From: Rhodeus uyekii
Lineage: Eukaryota > Chordata > Actinopteri > Cypriniformes > Acheilognathidae
NCBI GenBank assembly: GCA_037043235.1
Contig: JAWRVZ010000030.1
Location: 4,757,501-4,821,500, forward strand
Direction of reading: 5' to 3'
DNA: 64,000 nucleotides
The notes under the pieces are model-generated. The model had not been told where the DNA came from. It saw nothing but the letters and a program-made list of their open reading frames with translations, and made no database searches. A program made the translations under genes and the position numbers. Each line of letters starts with the position of its first letter. The stretch's first letter is position 1. Below, one piece after another: positions 22,801-34,700 of the stretch.

Positions 22801-25800
22801 ACAAGGAAAGAGAAGGCGGCAACTGCAGAACATTAAACAACTTTAATGCCAAAATTAACAAACACAAACCCGAAAGTAAAAGCGGCAGCCCCTCATGGAC
22901 TACTGCTGCACGCACATTAACAAAACAACGTAAAAGTCCTGGTCGTATCCGTGAGATACGAGGCCGGTGTGGCACGCATTATCAGTCACCAGATAATGTT
23001 GTGTCGTTCTCTCATGGGTCTTGGACCTGACCCGCTTGCCACAGCTGACAACTACTATTGATGTTTATTGATAATTCAACTGTGCAAACAATTATAAATA
23101 GCAAAGTAGACCATATAGTATTTGAAATAAGGAGAGAAAATGTGTGGTGAGGCATATAAGCATGCAATACAAAAACAGACGTCATACCAGGCAAATGTGT
23201 TTACATTGTAAGTAGTTAATGCTACAGTAATATGCTAGTTTTACATAATTGAAAAACTACTACAGCAGCAGGGAAGATAATTGGACATTTATGTGTTATT
23301 TTAATGTTTAGTTTTTACCTTAAGCCCCAAATGTCCACATCCAAGCAGTTCGCCCCTTTTACAGTAGTTTTAGGTCAAACAACTGACAGTCGAGACCTAA
23401 GTATTTACAAGAAGTAATCCTAAAATTCTGATGATCCTAATAATTATTCATGATAAATCTGAATTATGTCAGAAGTTGATATGTCTTTTTTACTCTTCTT
23501 AATTTCATCTCATTCCTTCAGTATTGCCCACGTGCTCACCACTAGACTTTCACTGCGATAATGGAAAATGCATCCGACGCTCATGGTTATGTGATGGAGA
23601 CAATGACTGTGAGGATGACTCCGATGAACAAGACTGTCGTGAGTAAATTTATCTCTTTTTTTTCCTTTTTTCCGTCATAGCTTAAATAAATAAAAAAAAA
23701 AGTTTGTTCTTTCCAATATTGATGCAGTAATGTTTTACATTTTAAACCGTACAAGTATATTTAATTTATTTTCATGCTTAAGTTTTGACTGAAAAATGTT
23801 TGTTTAGATTTTTACAAATATTTTTAATTTCATTTGAATGTTATGACACTTGGTGACTCTTGTGGCACTTGCTAAATTCATAGCCATAATTATTTGCACT
23901 CCTGGTAAATATGATCAAATGATTAATTAAAAAGACATGTGAAAAGACAAAAAAATGTGACCTTTCATTGAAGTAAAATAATTGAAATTCGGGGACTATC
24001 ACAACATGTTTGCCACAATTATTGGCACCCCTAGATTTTTTTTAATGAATAAAATATCTCTAAAGTATATTCCAATTCATATTAAAAATAATGTAGCACA
24101 CCAGGTTGACTAGGAACATGAAATGTGAGGAAAAACACAAAGGCCATATTGCCTTAATCCATCACAATGAGTAAAACCAAAGTATATAGTTCTGATATGC
24201 AGCAAAAGATTGTTGAGCTTCACAAAATGGAAAATAGCTGTAAGGGAATAGCTTTGAAAATCCCTGTTTCTACCAGATTAAGAAATTTCAAGCAACTAAA
24301 GATGTAACAATCTTCTTGAAAGAGTAATTGTCTAAATTGTCTTAATGGATCGCAAGGAGGAAAGTTTGAGTGGCCAAAGAGTCTCCAAAGATCACAAATG
24401 GGGAATTGCCTAAATTAGTTTGGGGTCTTGGGGTCAGTAAGCCTAAAAAAAAATGTTTTGGAGGGTTTCAAGCATAAAGTTTCATCAAACTCCAGCATAT
24501 GTAGTTGTCCAACAGGACTGGAACTTCAAGCTGTACATGGTTCTACAGTCAGATGAAACAACAGAAAAATAGCTTTTTGGCAGCAAACCCACTGGATGGC
24601 TGTGGTATAAACGGATAAAAAGCAACCGATGCCACGGTTAAATATACTGCTGGATCTTTAGCGTTCTGGGTTTATTTTTCTGCTGGAGGTCCTGGACTAC
24701 TTGTTCAGATACATGGTATCATGGTAACGGATAAAACATTGAAACCTGAGAGCCTCTGCTATATATCTTATAATGGGCTGTGGTTGGACAGGACAATTAT
24801 CTTCCATCAGGACAATTATTCAAAACAAACACAATCAACACAAAAATTTGTCATTCAGCACAAATGAAGCTTCTCCCTGACCTGAAACCTTTAGGAAAGG
24901 AGTGTTGTGAACAGAAGTGAACCCCCCACCAACATGGAGCTGGGCATCTGAAGGATCTGGAGAGATTCTGTGTTGAGATATGGTCTATGATCTCATGTCA
25001 GGTGTTCTCTAACCTCAACAGGTATTAAAGGAGAAAACTCAGAGCTGATCTCTTGGCAAAAAGGAGATTACAAAAAGTACTTAATAAAAGGGTGCCAATA
25101 AATATGGCCAACATGTGTAGGAGAAAACATTTATTTCATAAAGAGATTTTCCACATTTTCCAGACATTTCGACTCTTTTACTTCAATGAGAGGTTAGGTT
25201 TTAAAAATTTTTTTTTGTTACATTTTTTTATGTGTACACACCCACACACGTACACTCTTTCTCTTTACAGGAGTATAGTCTTCCAAGTAGCACACAACAA
25301 TGAAGGGGCTAATTTAAAATAAATAACAAAAAAGGACTATGAGTGTGAACAAGAAATATCTTACTGGGTATTTTCAGACATTTAATAATTTGACTTTCTT
25401 ACTAACAAAAGGAGAACGTTTGAAAAATAAGACTCCTGCTATATGTTCTAGTGTTCTGAATGCGTATGATTTTGGTAAGAAACTAACTGAAATGTCATTT
25501 ATTATTTAGTCATCTTGACCTCAACAAGCACTCTCTTGTGTTCATTCATTAGTGCATTAGAGCAGCAGTCCTTTTGTGTCCTTTTTAAGCTCAAAGATGG
25601 TTACCATTTATGGTTTCAATTCAAAATTGCCAATATGACTTTAGTTGGAATATTGCATAAAACATTTGCTACTAAAGCAGCATTTTCATCCTGTGTATTC
25701 AAGAGAACAAAATTGTCACTTCTTGGAAAATTAGCGCAAAATATCTGTAATAAAAATGAACTTTTATAGGCACTATGACTATATCCTCCCCCCAACATCA

Positions 25801-28800
25801 TAAATCTGTGCAAAGACGAAACACCATAATTGCTGAATGCACGCCAAGTGTTTGGAAATGCAGTCGTGTGAGATGGTTTTGGGAAGTCATTATACCAAAT
25901 CGTTATGATATCAGGAATTTCAGAATGATCAAACCAACATTTGAGATGCTGTGCACTGGTTAGCTAGATGTCCAATCATATCCACTATTGAGGTAACGTT
26001 TTGTTGCGCATCCAGGGATTCATTTGGTAAATGTTTTTGTTTTCATTGTAGTTTAAGTGTAGGTTGTCTAATCTAATAAAAATAAGAGCATTGTTTTTTT
26101 ATGCAAATTTTTAGAGTTTATGGGCATCTTGGTATCTCAAAATACGCTTAAAAATAGGTAGATGGAAACCGCTACTATTAACTGCTGTATTGACAATTGT
26201 TGTACTTTTTGAAATGTTAATTAAAAAACCAAACTTAGAGGTAAGACTGAGGTAAACTGTTATGAACGCCTTTTAGACAGGACCTTGGAGTGGGCAACAG
26301 CATGGTTTTTGATCATTTTTACAGGAAAGAGAGGCCTACACAGGATAAATATAGTTTTTCACTCTCTATAAGGAATTTGTAAAAACTAGTATGAATGAAA
26401 TAAAAGGTCATTGAATTACAAAATTGGCTTCGCTTTAGCAATGCTGCAAACTTCTGACCACAGAACTGAGTAATCAAATTTTAGTCTTGAATCAAAAATG
26501 ACTTCTAAATTTCTTCTTGCACATGTGCTAATCCTCTAATTCACGGATAAGAAAAACATATCCCACCTTCCATATTAAAAATGTAATAACCAACAGTAAA
26601 AACCCCAAACCATCGAATGAAATGAGCTCATCTAAACGTGTATAGGTCTAAAAGATAAGTTTACTGACCATTAATATTTGTTACTGGCCATTAAACCTTA
26701 TTTTGTTTTGTTCATTCTCCTCCTTCACTTCTAATAAATTTTACCATCTCTTCCTGTATGAATTACTAAAGGAGGACTTTTTTTAAATTGGTATTGGCTG
26801 ATAAAAGCAATTATTTTCACTATCAGCCATCGGCCAATTGTTTAAAAATAGCCAATTATCAGTGGCAATTATATCCTGTCAATTAAAAGGCGGAGGAAGC
26901 TTTGATCTCTTCTTGAAATGGGGCCAGCAGCACCAGCTCACCCACACACAAAAACAGCACGGTTTTACTCACCCCCAAAAAGTGGCAATTTATAAATAGG
27001 ATCTGTGGAGCATTTTGAGCTAAAACTTCACATACACTCAGAGATATATTTTACATCTTGTGAAATTGGGCATAAAAGGTCCCCTTTAACCGTGAAATCC
27101 ACATTTCATTTACATCAGGAAAGTTATTCAAAGTTAACAGTGATAGCTTACGGTAGTTAGCTATAAGACACAGTAGAGAGGCACTTATTTGTTAATGATA
27201 TATATATATATATATATTTGTCGAGAAGAGCTGTGTATAAAAATATCTTATGTGCAAGTTTGTTGTTTACAAAGTTGAGTTGTTGTTTTTTTTTTCAATT
27301 TATTTGAGTGCAATTATTATAAATAGCAGTTGAATGTAATAGTTGACCTGTAATATTGTAGTAATATATAAAATTATAGGGCTCCCTGTATAGTTTACAC
27401 CAGGGGTCTCAAACATGTGGGGTCTCAAACATATTTTGTGGCCCGCGGGACCATATGAAAGTTTAATGTAAGTGCGGCCCGCGAGTGCTGAATGAATAGC
27501 GCTTTGCCGCGTTGTGTGCGGAAGATTCCTTTTTCGTGCGAGCTGGAGCTGTACAAACCAACCAATCACAGTGGAGTATATGACTCCCGGGGGCCAATCA
27601 CAGTGGAGTACATGACTCCCGGGGGCCAATCATAATGGAGTAAATGACTCCTGGGGGCGGGGCATCAGCCGGGCTTGAGGCAGACAGAGAAACATAGCTG
27701 CCCGTGTAATATCACATTTGTCAAAGCCGTCATAGAATTATTACTTCTTATTGTGATTGAAATTGAGCATGTTCTACTTTGAGCTGGACGAAGTGAATGT
27801 TACTGTTATCGGCGTTGGATTTAGCGTCATGCGGATTGTATTTGTTTTTCCATAATTTGAAATAAGCTGATTTGTGGGACATCGGTGTTATAATATAGAA
27901 AATGAAATCCAGTAAATAACGCCTCCGTGGCTGCATCCCATTGTTTGTATATACCGTATTTTCCGCACTATAAGGCGCATCCAAAAGACGTGTTTTTGTT
28001 CAAAAATCGGACGTGCGCCTTATAGCCCGGTGCGCCTTATATATGGACTACATTCCAAAATCTGTAAAATTGTTTTTGGGTGATTTTGATAAGCGCTCAG
28101 CTTGATTGACTGTCGGACCATTTCACACTGACACAGTGATAAACCAATCACAGAACATTATGTAATACCATATGCTTACCTCCTGAAATCTGACTCCCTG
28201 TCACTCTGCGCTTCCTGGAGCATATTCCCTTATCAATCCATGTTTTCACACAGCAAACACCCAGAACGCGCAAGCGGGGTAAAGTTAGTTTTGTTTTTTA
28301 TATTCCTCACACATTCAGCATAAAATGGCAATAACTCTAAAAGGACTCACTCAAAAAAAAAATCTTAACAATGTATACTTATGGATACATATGTCTTAAT
28401 GTTTCACAAGCTTCTTTTTCGTTATTTCCGCTAGATATAATGAGCAAGGAGCCGTAAAACCCGTCTGAATGTGATTTTCACCTGAAAAGCTTGTCTCTTT
28501 GCCGAGATGTGATTAAGGGACCGTGGGAAAAGTGCAATTTTCTTATGGAGAAAGCTATTGGTAAAAGAAAGGTAAATTTGGACATGCAATTCACTTTTTG
28601 AAAAGACAGGTTTAAACGTTGTCCACTGTGTCCCTTTAATGAATGCCACTGGTCTCATGTCTACACACACTTAAATTATAGCAGAAATCGAAATGAACTT
28701 GCACTTTTCCCACGGTCCCTTACGCACAGCTCATCAAAGAGCAAGCTTTCCCGCGAAACTCACATTCAGACAGGCTTTACGGCTCAGTGCTCGTTATATA

Positions 28801-31709
28801 CAGCCAAAAAATGAAATGGAAGCTTGTGAAACATTAAGATATATTTCCTTTTTGTGATAAGGTTGTTAAGATTTTTTTTGTGCGAGTCGTTTTGGAGTTA
28901 TTGCCATTTATCGTTGAATGTGTGACATATCGAAAACAAAACTAACTTTACCCCGCTGAACGAGCACAGGTTTTGAGTACTTAAATTAATACAAAGAAAA
29001 CAAAATAATGTGTATAAAGGATGTGAGATGGATTGAAACTGTAAACTTCCTGAGCTTTGTCAGGATGAGAGATAAAGACACCAGCAAAACTGTTGATTTT
29101 CTTGAATAGCAGGAACTAAGCATAACTTAACTTAGCTTTCGTTTTTTTTAAATACTTTTCTATTTTATATCATTGTTTTAATTTTTTTCGTTTTGTATTA
29201 TTTATTTTTGATCACTTTTCATGCTTTTTTCGTTTAGTAAGAACTGTAATTTTCTTCAATAGCAGGAACTAAGCATAACTGAACTTAGCTTTCGTTTTTT
29301 TTTACTTTTCTATTTTATATCATTGTTTTAATTTTTTTTTCGATTTGTATTCTTTTTGATCACTTTTCATGCTTTTTTCGTTTAGTAAAAACTGTAATTT
29401 TCTTGAATAGCAGGAACTAAGCATAACTGAACTTAGCTTTCTTTTTTTTTTTACTTTTCTATTTTATATTGTTGTTTTGTTTTTTTTCGATTTGTATTTG
29501 TTACTTTTGATCACTTTTCTTACCTTTTTTCGCCTGATTACCCTAACTTTCACTTTCACTTGGCGCAGACCTTTTGACGAAATATCTGTGGAGGGAGATC
29601 TGCTTCTCCTTTATCCACAACAACAGAAGCCTCTCCATCTCATCATTTATATTCGAACACAACTTCAATATAATCCTCACGCCCTTGGAAGGATTTACAT
29701 TCTTGATAACATCGTTCTGCTTTAGGATGGTACATATTGTGGATGTACTGCGATCATAAGTGCGTGCTAGATCTCTCACGCGGCACCGCGCTCATATTTA
29801 TTCACAATTTCATGCTTCATTTCCATTGTCATCATGCGTTTCTTCTTTTCACTACCATCCTTACTACTTACTTTCTGAGAATTCGTCGCTATTATGAAGA
29901 ATAATGCACAAAATAGAGAGAAAAATATCTACCGTATTTGCGAGTGACACGTACAAGTCAGTGAACACATGAAGTGAACGAGTGTCGGCGTCGGCCTCAG
30001 TACTCTAACATTTACTCCTATATAGAAGCAAAAATCTGCCCGAAGGCTTGCTCATATCTTGGAATACTCATATGTAGAGTCGCTCTACAGGAAAGCTGCA
30101 TCTTCCAGGTGCTGCACACTGCCATGTGCTTCTGTCTAATCAAGACACCAGGAAAATTGCCAAGCTGTTCAATTCAGACACAGAAGATGATGACTTTGAT
30201 TGATTAAAACAATGTGAGTGTATTGTTATACAGTAGAATAAAGTTCAGTAAAACTCACTTTTGCTTCCATTACCTTTTTGTAGTCCATATGTTTTACCGT
30301 GCGCCTTATAATGTGGTGCACCTTGTGTACGGACTAAGTACAAAAATAGAGTGGCAGTTGAGACTGCGCCTTATAATCCGGTGCACCTTATGGTGCGGAA
30401 AATACGGTAGTACATTTATTAATGCTGTCCCACAGTCCCAGCTAATAATTAACAGCCGGTAGCAGTCACCTATATCTGTATTTTCTACCATATAAAATAT
30501 TACGATGTTCATGTCATCAGGAAAGTATGGAAGCCCGTTTCCGCCACAGTTGAGAAAAAAAAAGGATTATTTAAGTCATAATAATGAGAGAGTTTCTCAT
30601 AATAATGATTTAATATCTCAAAATAATAAGAAAATTTCTTATAATAAATTAGAATTTCTCATAATAATGACTTAATATCTGGAAAAAATGAGAAAGTTTC
30701 ATAATATTGACTTATCTCAAAATAATGAGAGTTTATCATAATAATGACTTAGTATCTCGAAAAAAATTAGTAACTTTTTCCTCAACCTTGAACTTCAGTA
30801 AGTCCAAGTACATAGAAGAAGAACCCATTGAAGTTAAAGAACTGTCAATAATGACGTTTGAGAAAAAAATTTTTTTGTGGAATACTTGATGCGGCCCTGC
30901 CTCTCCCAAACTCTGCCTCCTGCGGCCCCCAGCTCATTTGAGTTTGAGACCCCTGGTTTACACCCATTAATTGGGAGATTTTTTTTCTCCCGTAAAATCA
31001 AACTTTTTGTAGATATCTTTCTGATTAATTGGCTAATGGTGGAGAAATTTTGTATGTATGTATTATGTGTGTGTGGTGTGTATGTACACATCTATGTGTG
31101 GTGTGTGTGTGTGTGTGTGTGTATATGTATGTATGTGTGTATGTGCTATAAAGGAACAGTCTGCGAGGCAGTGAGAGAAAAACAAAAATCTTTGCATCTG
31201 ACCCATATTTCTCAGCGCTATGCTCTTGAGGCTCTTGTCATCATGGGGGGTCTGTCTGCCATAAGCTTTCCATGAATTTTTCATTGATATGCTTTATACA
31301 GTAAGTGTACTTTCCACCACACTGCTCTGTCTGCCTCATCTCTTACATTCAGTATCTCTCTTTCTGCTGTTGTCTGCCATTTTGACATCACTTAAATGGC
31401 ATAATGCAATGATTCATGCTTCCTCTGTGAATTAGTGGTATGTCATAAAAACAGAACAAAGACTGCTTTTAAACTGCATGCCCTGTGTATTTTGATTCAT
31501 TTTGGAAAAAAGCTATTTTGTGCAAGTTAGACCTTTGCATCTCATGTTTTTTGTAGCTATATGTGTTTTGCTACAATTTGTCAGAATTGATACAGTAATG
31601 CACATAAAGATAAAATGGTGTAAAATACTGTTATATAAAACATGTTAAATATAAATATATATTTAAATTCTTTTTTGCTTTTAAAGTGTGCTTTGATGCA
31701 GTTTGATTG

Positions 31710-31744
<35 letters not shown>

Positions 31745-34700
31745 TGAGTAAAAGTGCAGTGGTGCAGAAATACACTTGTGTCTGGTATTGGTCTGTCTGG
31801 CGCGGTGGGTGGTGTAAATACAAGCAGCATCACATTTAATGTTGCTGTCGGAGTCCCTTACTGGTGTCAATAAAATGCTGTGAGCGCCACCAGTGCACTG
31901 GATTGTGGAGCTGCAGAGTGTTGCGAGCTTTTGTCAATTTAATTTTTCTGGTTTGGCCTGTTTTTAATGGTAGCATTCAGTTTTAGTAATGAATGAATTC
32001 ATGTACAATTCATGAAACTTGTACAATTTACAAAATATTACAATAAACAATTTTTTAAAAGTTGAACAGAAATAAGTTTTAGGGCCATGTGAAATTACAT
32101 TTTGACATGTGTAGTCAATTGAGTTTATAAAATTATTTAATAATGCATTAACATTTATTCTAATTACAAGGCCCGATCAAAATGCAATCAAATGAAAACG
32201 TAACATTAATCCTTCTATTTAATGATTACATTTTTTTATTTTATTTTGGTAAACAGTGCTCAAATAAAATTAAAACATTGAAAAATGTGATACTCCTTAC
32301 TAAATATGTGATGTTCACAAAGCTGTTAAAAAATAGTAAATTGCACTTTGAGATGCATTCTACTGTACAATAGTAATATGTATTTCTGTCAGAATTGGTT
32401 TCGATTAGAGCTGCAGTGACGCTTTGACGTCATTGATTACGAAAATACACATTTTTTCATTTATTATTTGTTCATTTATAATTTTAGAGGCTTCTGGTCA
32501 AGGCATCTGCTCCCATCTATCACATAAATCTACCACATGATCATCAGTGTGGAAATAGTTTATGAAAGGATGAATAAAATGGTGCATTGTTCACTCTGTA
32601 ATACCTCAAAACGGTGAGCCAGCTGCAAGTGTTACATTTAATTCTGTGAGTCATTGTCGTGACTTTACCTGCCATTAAAGCTATTGGCTTCTGGGCATGT
32701 GCTCGATAATAATGCTAAAATAATTCTATAAAGCTCCTACGGCTACAATAAACTGAACTTTAACTTTTCACTTCAATTTGATGCTTTCAATGCATTTGCC
32801 AGTTGTTTATGTACATATAAAATGTAAAGAAGAAATTACATTACAATTTACAAAATGTACTACTACGTTTACTATGGGCAGTAGTCAATTAAGAATGTCA
32901 TACTCACAACTTTGGTCATTAACAACAGATTATATTAAACACATTTTGTAATTAGGCCTACACTGAATACATCTTTCATTTTATGATGAATAGTGTCATT
33001 TGTTAAAAATAAAGTTTAAATTGTTTCCTGCGTTCAAATATTATATAAAAAAGAACAAATACACTAGTCAAGTCACCTTTATTTATATAGCGCTTTTTAC
33101 AATACAGATTGTTTCAAAGCAGCTTTACAGTGGTCACAGGAAAACATTATAAACAAAGTTTGTTTGGCTGAACAGCAGCCTTTAATACAACAGCAGGCGA
33201 ATTAATACAATTGATGATTATTAAGTGTTAAGTTTCTCCAACTGAGCAAGCTATAGGCGATAGCGGCAAGGAACCAAAACTCCAGCAGGTGATTGAATGA
33301 ATGAATGAAGAACGGAATGGAGAAAAAACCTTGGGAGAAGCCAGGGTCAGTCGGGGGACCAGTTCTCCTCCAGCCAACAGCCAAACAGTGCATGATTGTT
33401 ATATTGACAACATTTCAAGTCCAATATTAAATCCAATTTGGTCCAGTTTGAGATGGATTCATGATCTACACAGGGCAGGGTCTAGTAGAGTCACGGTCTC
33501 TGCAGACACTTCAGGGCAGTGCTGTGCTCGTGTCCAGGTCCTTCATCTGATCTGGATATGGCCCGGATCCGGCTGACCACGGTAACCTCGGAATAAACAG
33601 AGAATAATATCAGCGTAGATGCCATTCTTCTTCTGATGTATCGAGTACATCAGATGTTATGGGAATGTTCTCGGTTCCGGCTGACCTAAATTATGCAGCC
33701 TAACAATCATTTTACATGATTTAGATTAAAAATGTATGTATAGTGTGTTATGCGTATGCCAGGTTGAAGAGATGTGTTTTTAGTCTAGATTTAAACTGAC
33801 AGAGTGTGTCTGCTTCCCGAACTGTATTAGGAAGACTTTTTCAGAGTTTAGGAGCTAAATAGGAAAAAGATCGACCGCCAGCAGTTGACTTTGATATTCT
33901 AGCTATTATAAGCTGGTCAGTATTTTGGGATCGCAATATACGTGAAGGACTATAATGTGTTAAGAGATCGCTCAAGTACTGTGGAGCTAAACCATTTAAT
34001 GCTTTGTAAGTCATTAGCAAGATTTTAAAATGTATTCGGTGATTAATAGGATGCCAGTGCAGGTTTGACAGAACTGGGCTAATATGCTCATATTTCTTGG
34101 TTCTAGTAAGAACTCTGCTGGAATTTGTTTATTAAGCATGTAGGGCAACCGCCTAGTAGAGCATTACCCTTTTGTTATGGTCTAAAGTAGTTGTTTGTGT
34201 TTTAATTTGGTTGAACCATTTCTTTTTTTAAATAATTTAATACGTTTAAAATACAAATGGTAGAAGTTCTACTTGGTTTTTGGAAAGATAGCTAAAGGAT
34301 TAATCTGCTAATAAAAACAACTACATTAAATTCATCTAAAAACAATCGACAGATTGAGCGACAAAAAAACAAAAACTTTAACTGCAACTGATTTTGACCA
34401 ATCGACCTTTCACAATATATACTTTGAAAAGCAGCTTAACAGGAAATGCAAGTGTCTACATTATAATTTAGAGTTATTCTTTATCACAGGTGATCCATGC
34501 AATGTGTTTCAGAAATGTACATATACAAATCTCGCAGTTTACATGAAAAATACGTTAACTATATGAACCCATTGCTGACATTTATTTTATATCTGTCTGT
34601 ATGGTTTTTATTGAGCAGCCCCACGAGAATGTGAGGAAGACGAGTTCCATTGTCAGAATGGATACTGTATCCGCAGCCTGTGGTACTGTGATGGAGACAA

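Larger units (their letters stand above)
27954..30407. mobile_element. TA-flanked Tigger-like element (family CCGTATTTTCC)
   Basis: Termini CCGTATTTTCCGCACTATAA and ...TGGTGCGGAAAATACGG, flanked by TA (27952-27953, 30408-30409). Contains a foldback block, triplicated 150-bp repeat and a minus-strand Tigger/CENP-B-type transposase relic. A partial relative is at 37245-38570. Confidence 0.88.
27401..30955. mobile_element. 3.55-kb hAT element with perfect 8-bp TSD, host to nested elements
   Basis: Termini CAGGGGTCTCAAAC and GTTTGAGACCCCTG, with exact GTTTACAC duplications at 27393-27400 and 30956-30963. The subterminal regions are rich in GGCCCGCG-type motifs. Its interior holds three 32-bp CCAAT-containing repeats, a TA-flanked 2.45-kb element and an AT-rich tandem array. 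No hAT transposase seen. Confidence 0.93.
23639..34618 (+). other. lrp4 intron after LDLa 2 (11 kb, transposon-filled)
   Basis: Contains a Tc1-like relic (23881-25320), a nested hAT/Tigger complex (27401-30955), TG microsatellites (31051-31145, 31714-31743), a (TA)n tract near 27189-27210 and a long dispersed repeat (33061-34135). About 25320-27180 and 31800-33060 show no structure I can define. Confidence 0.8.
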
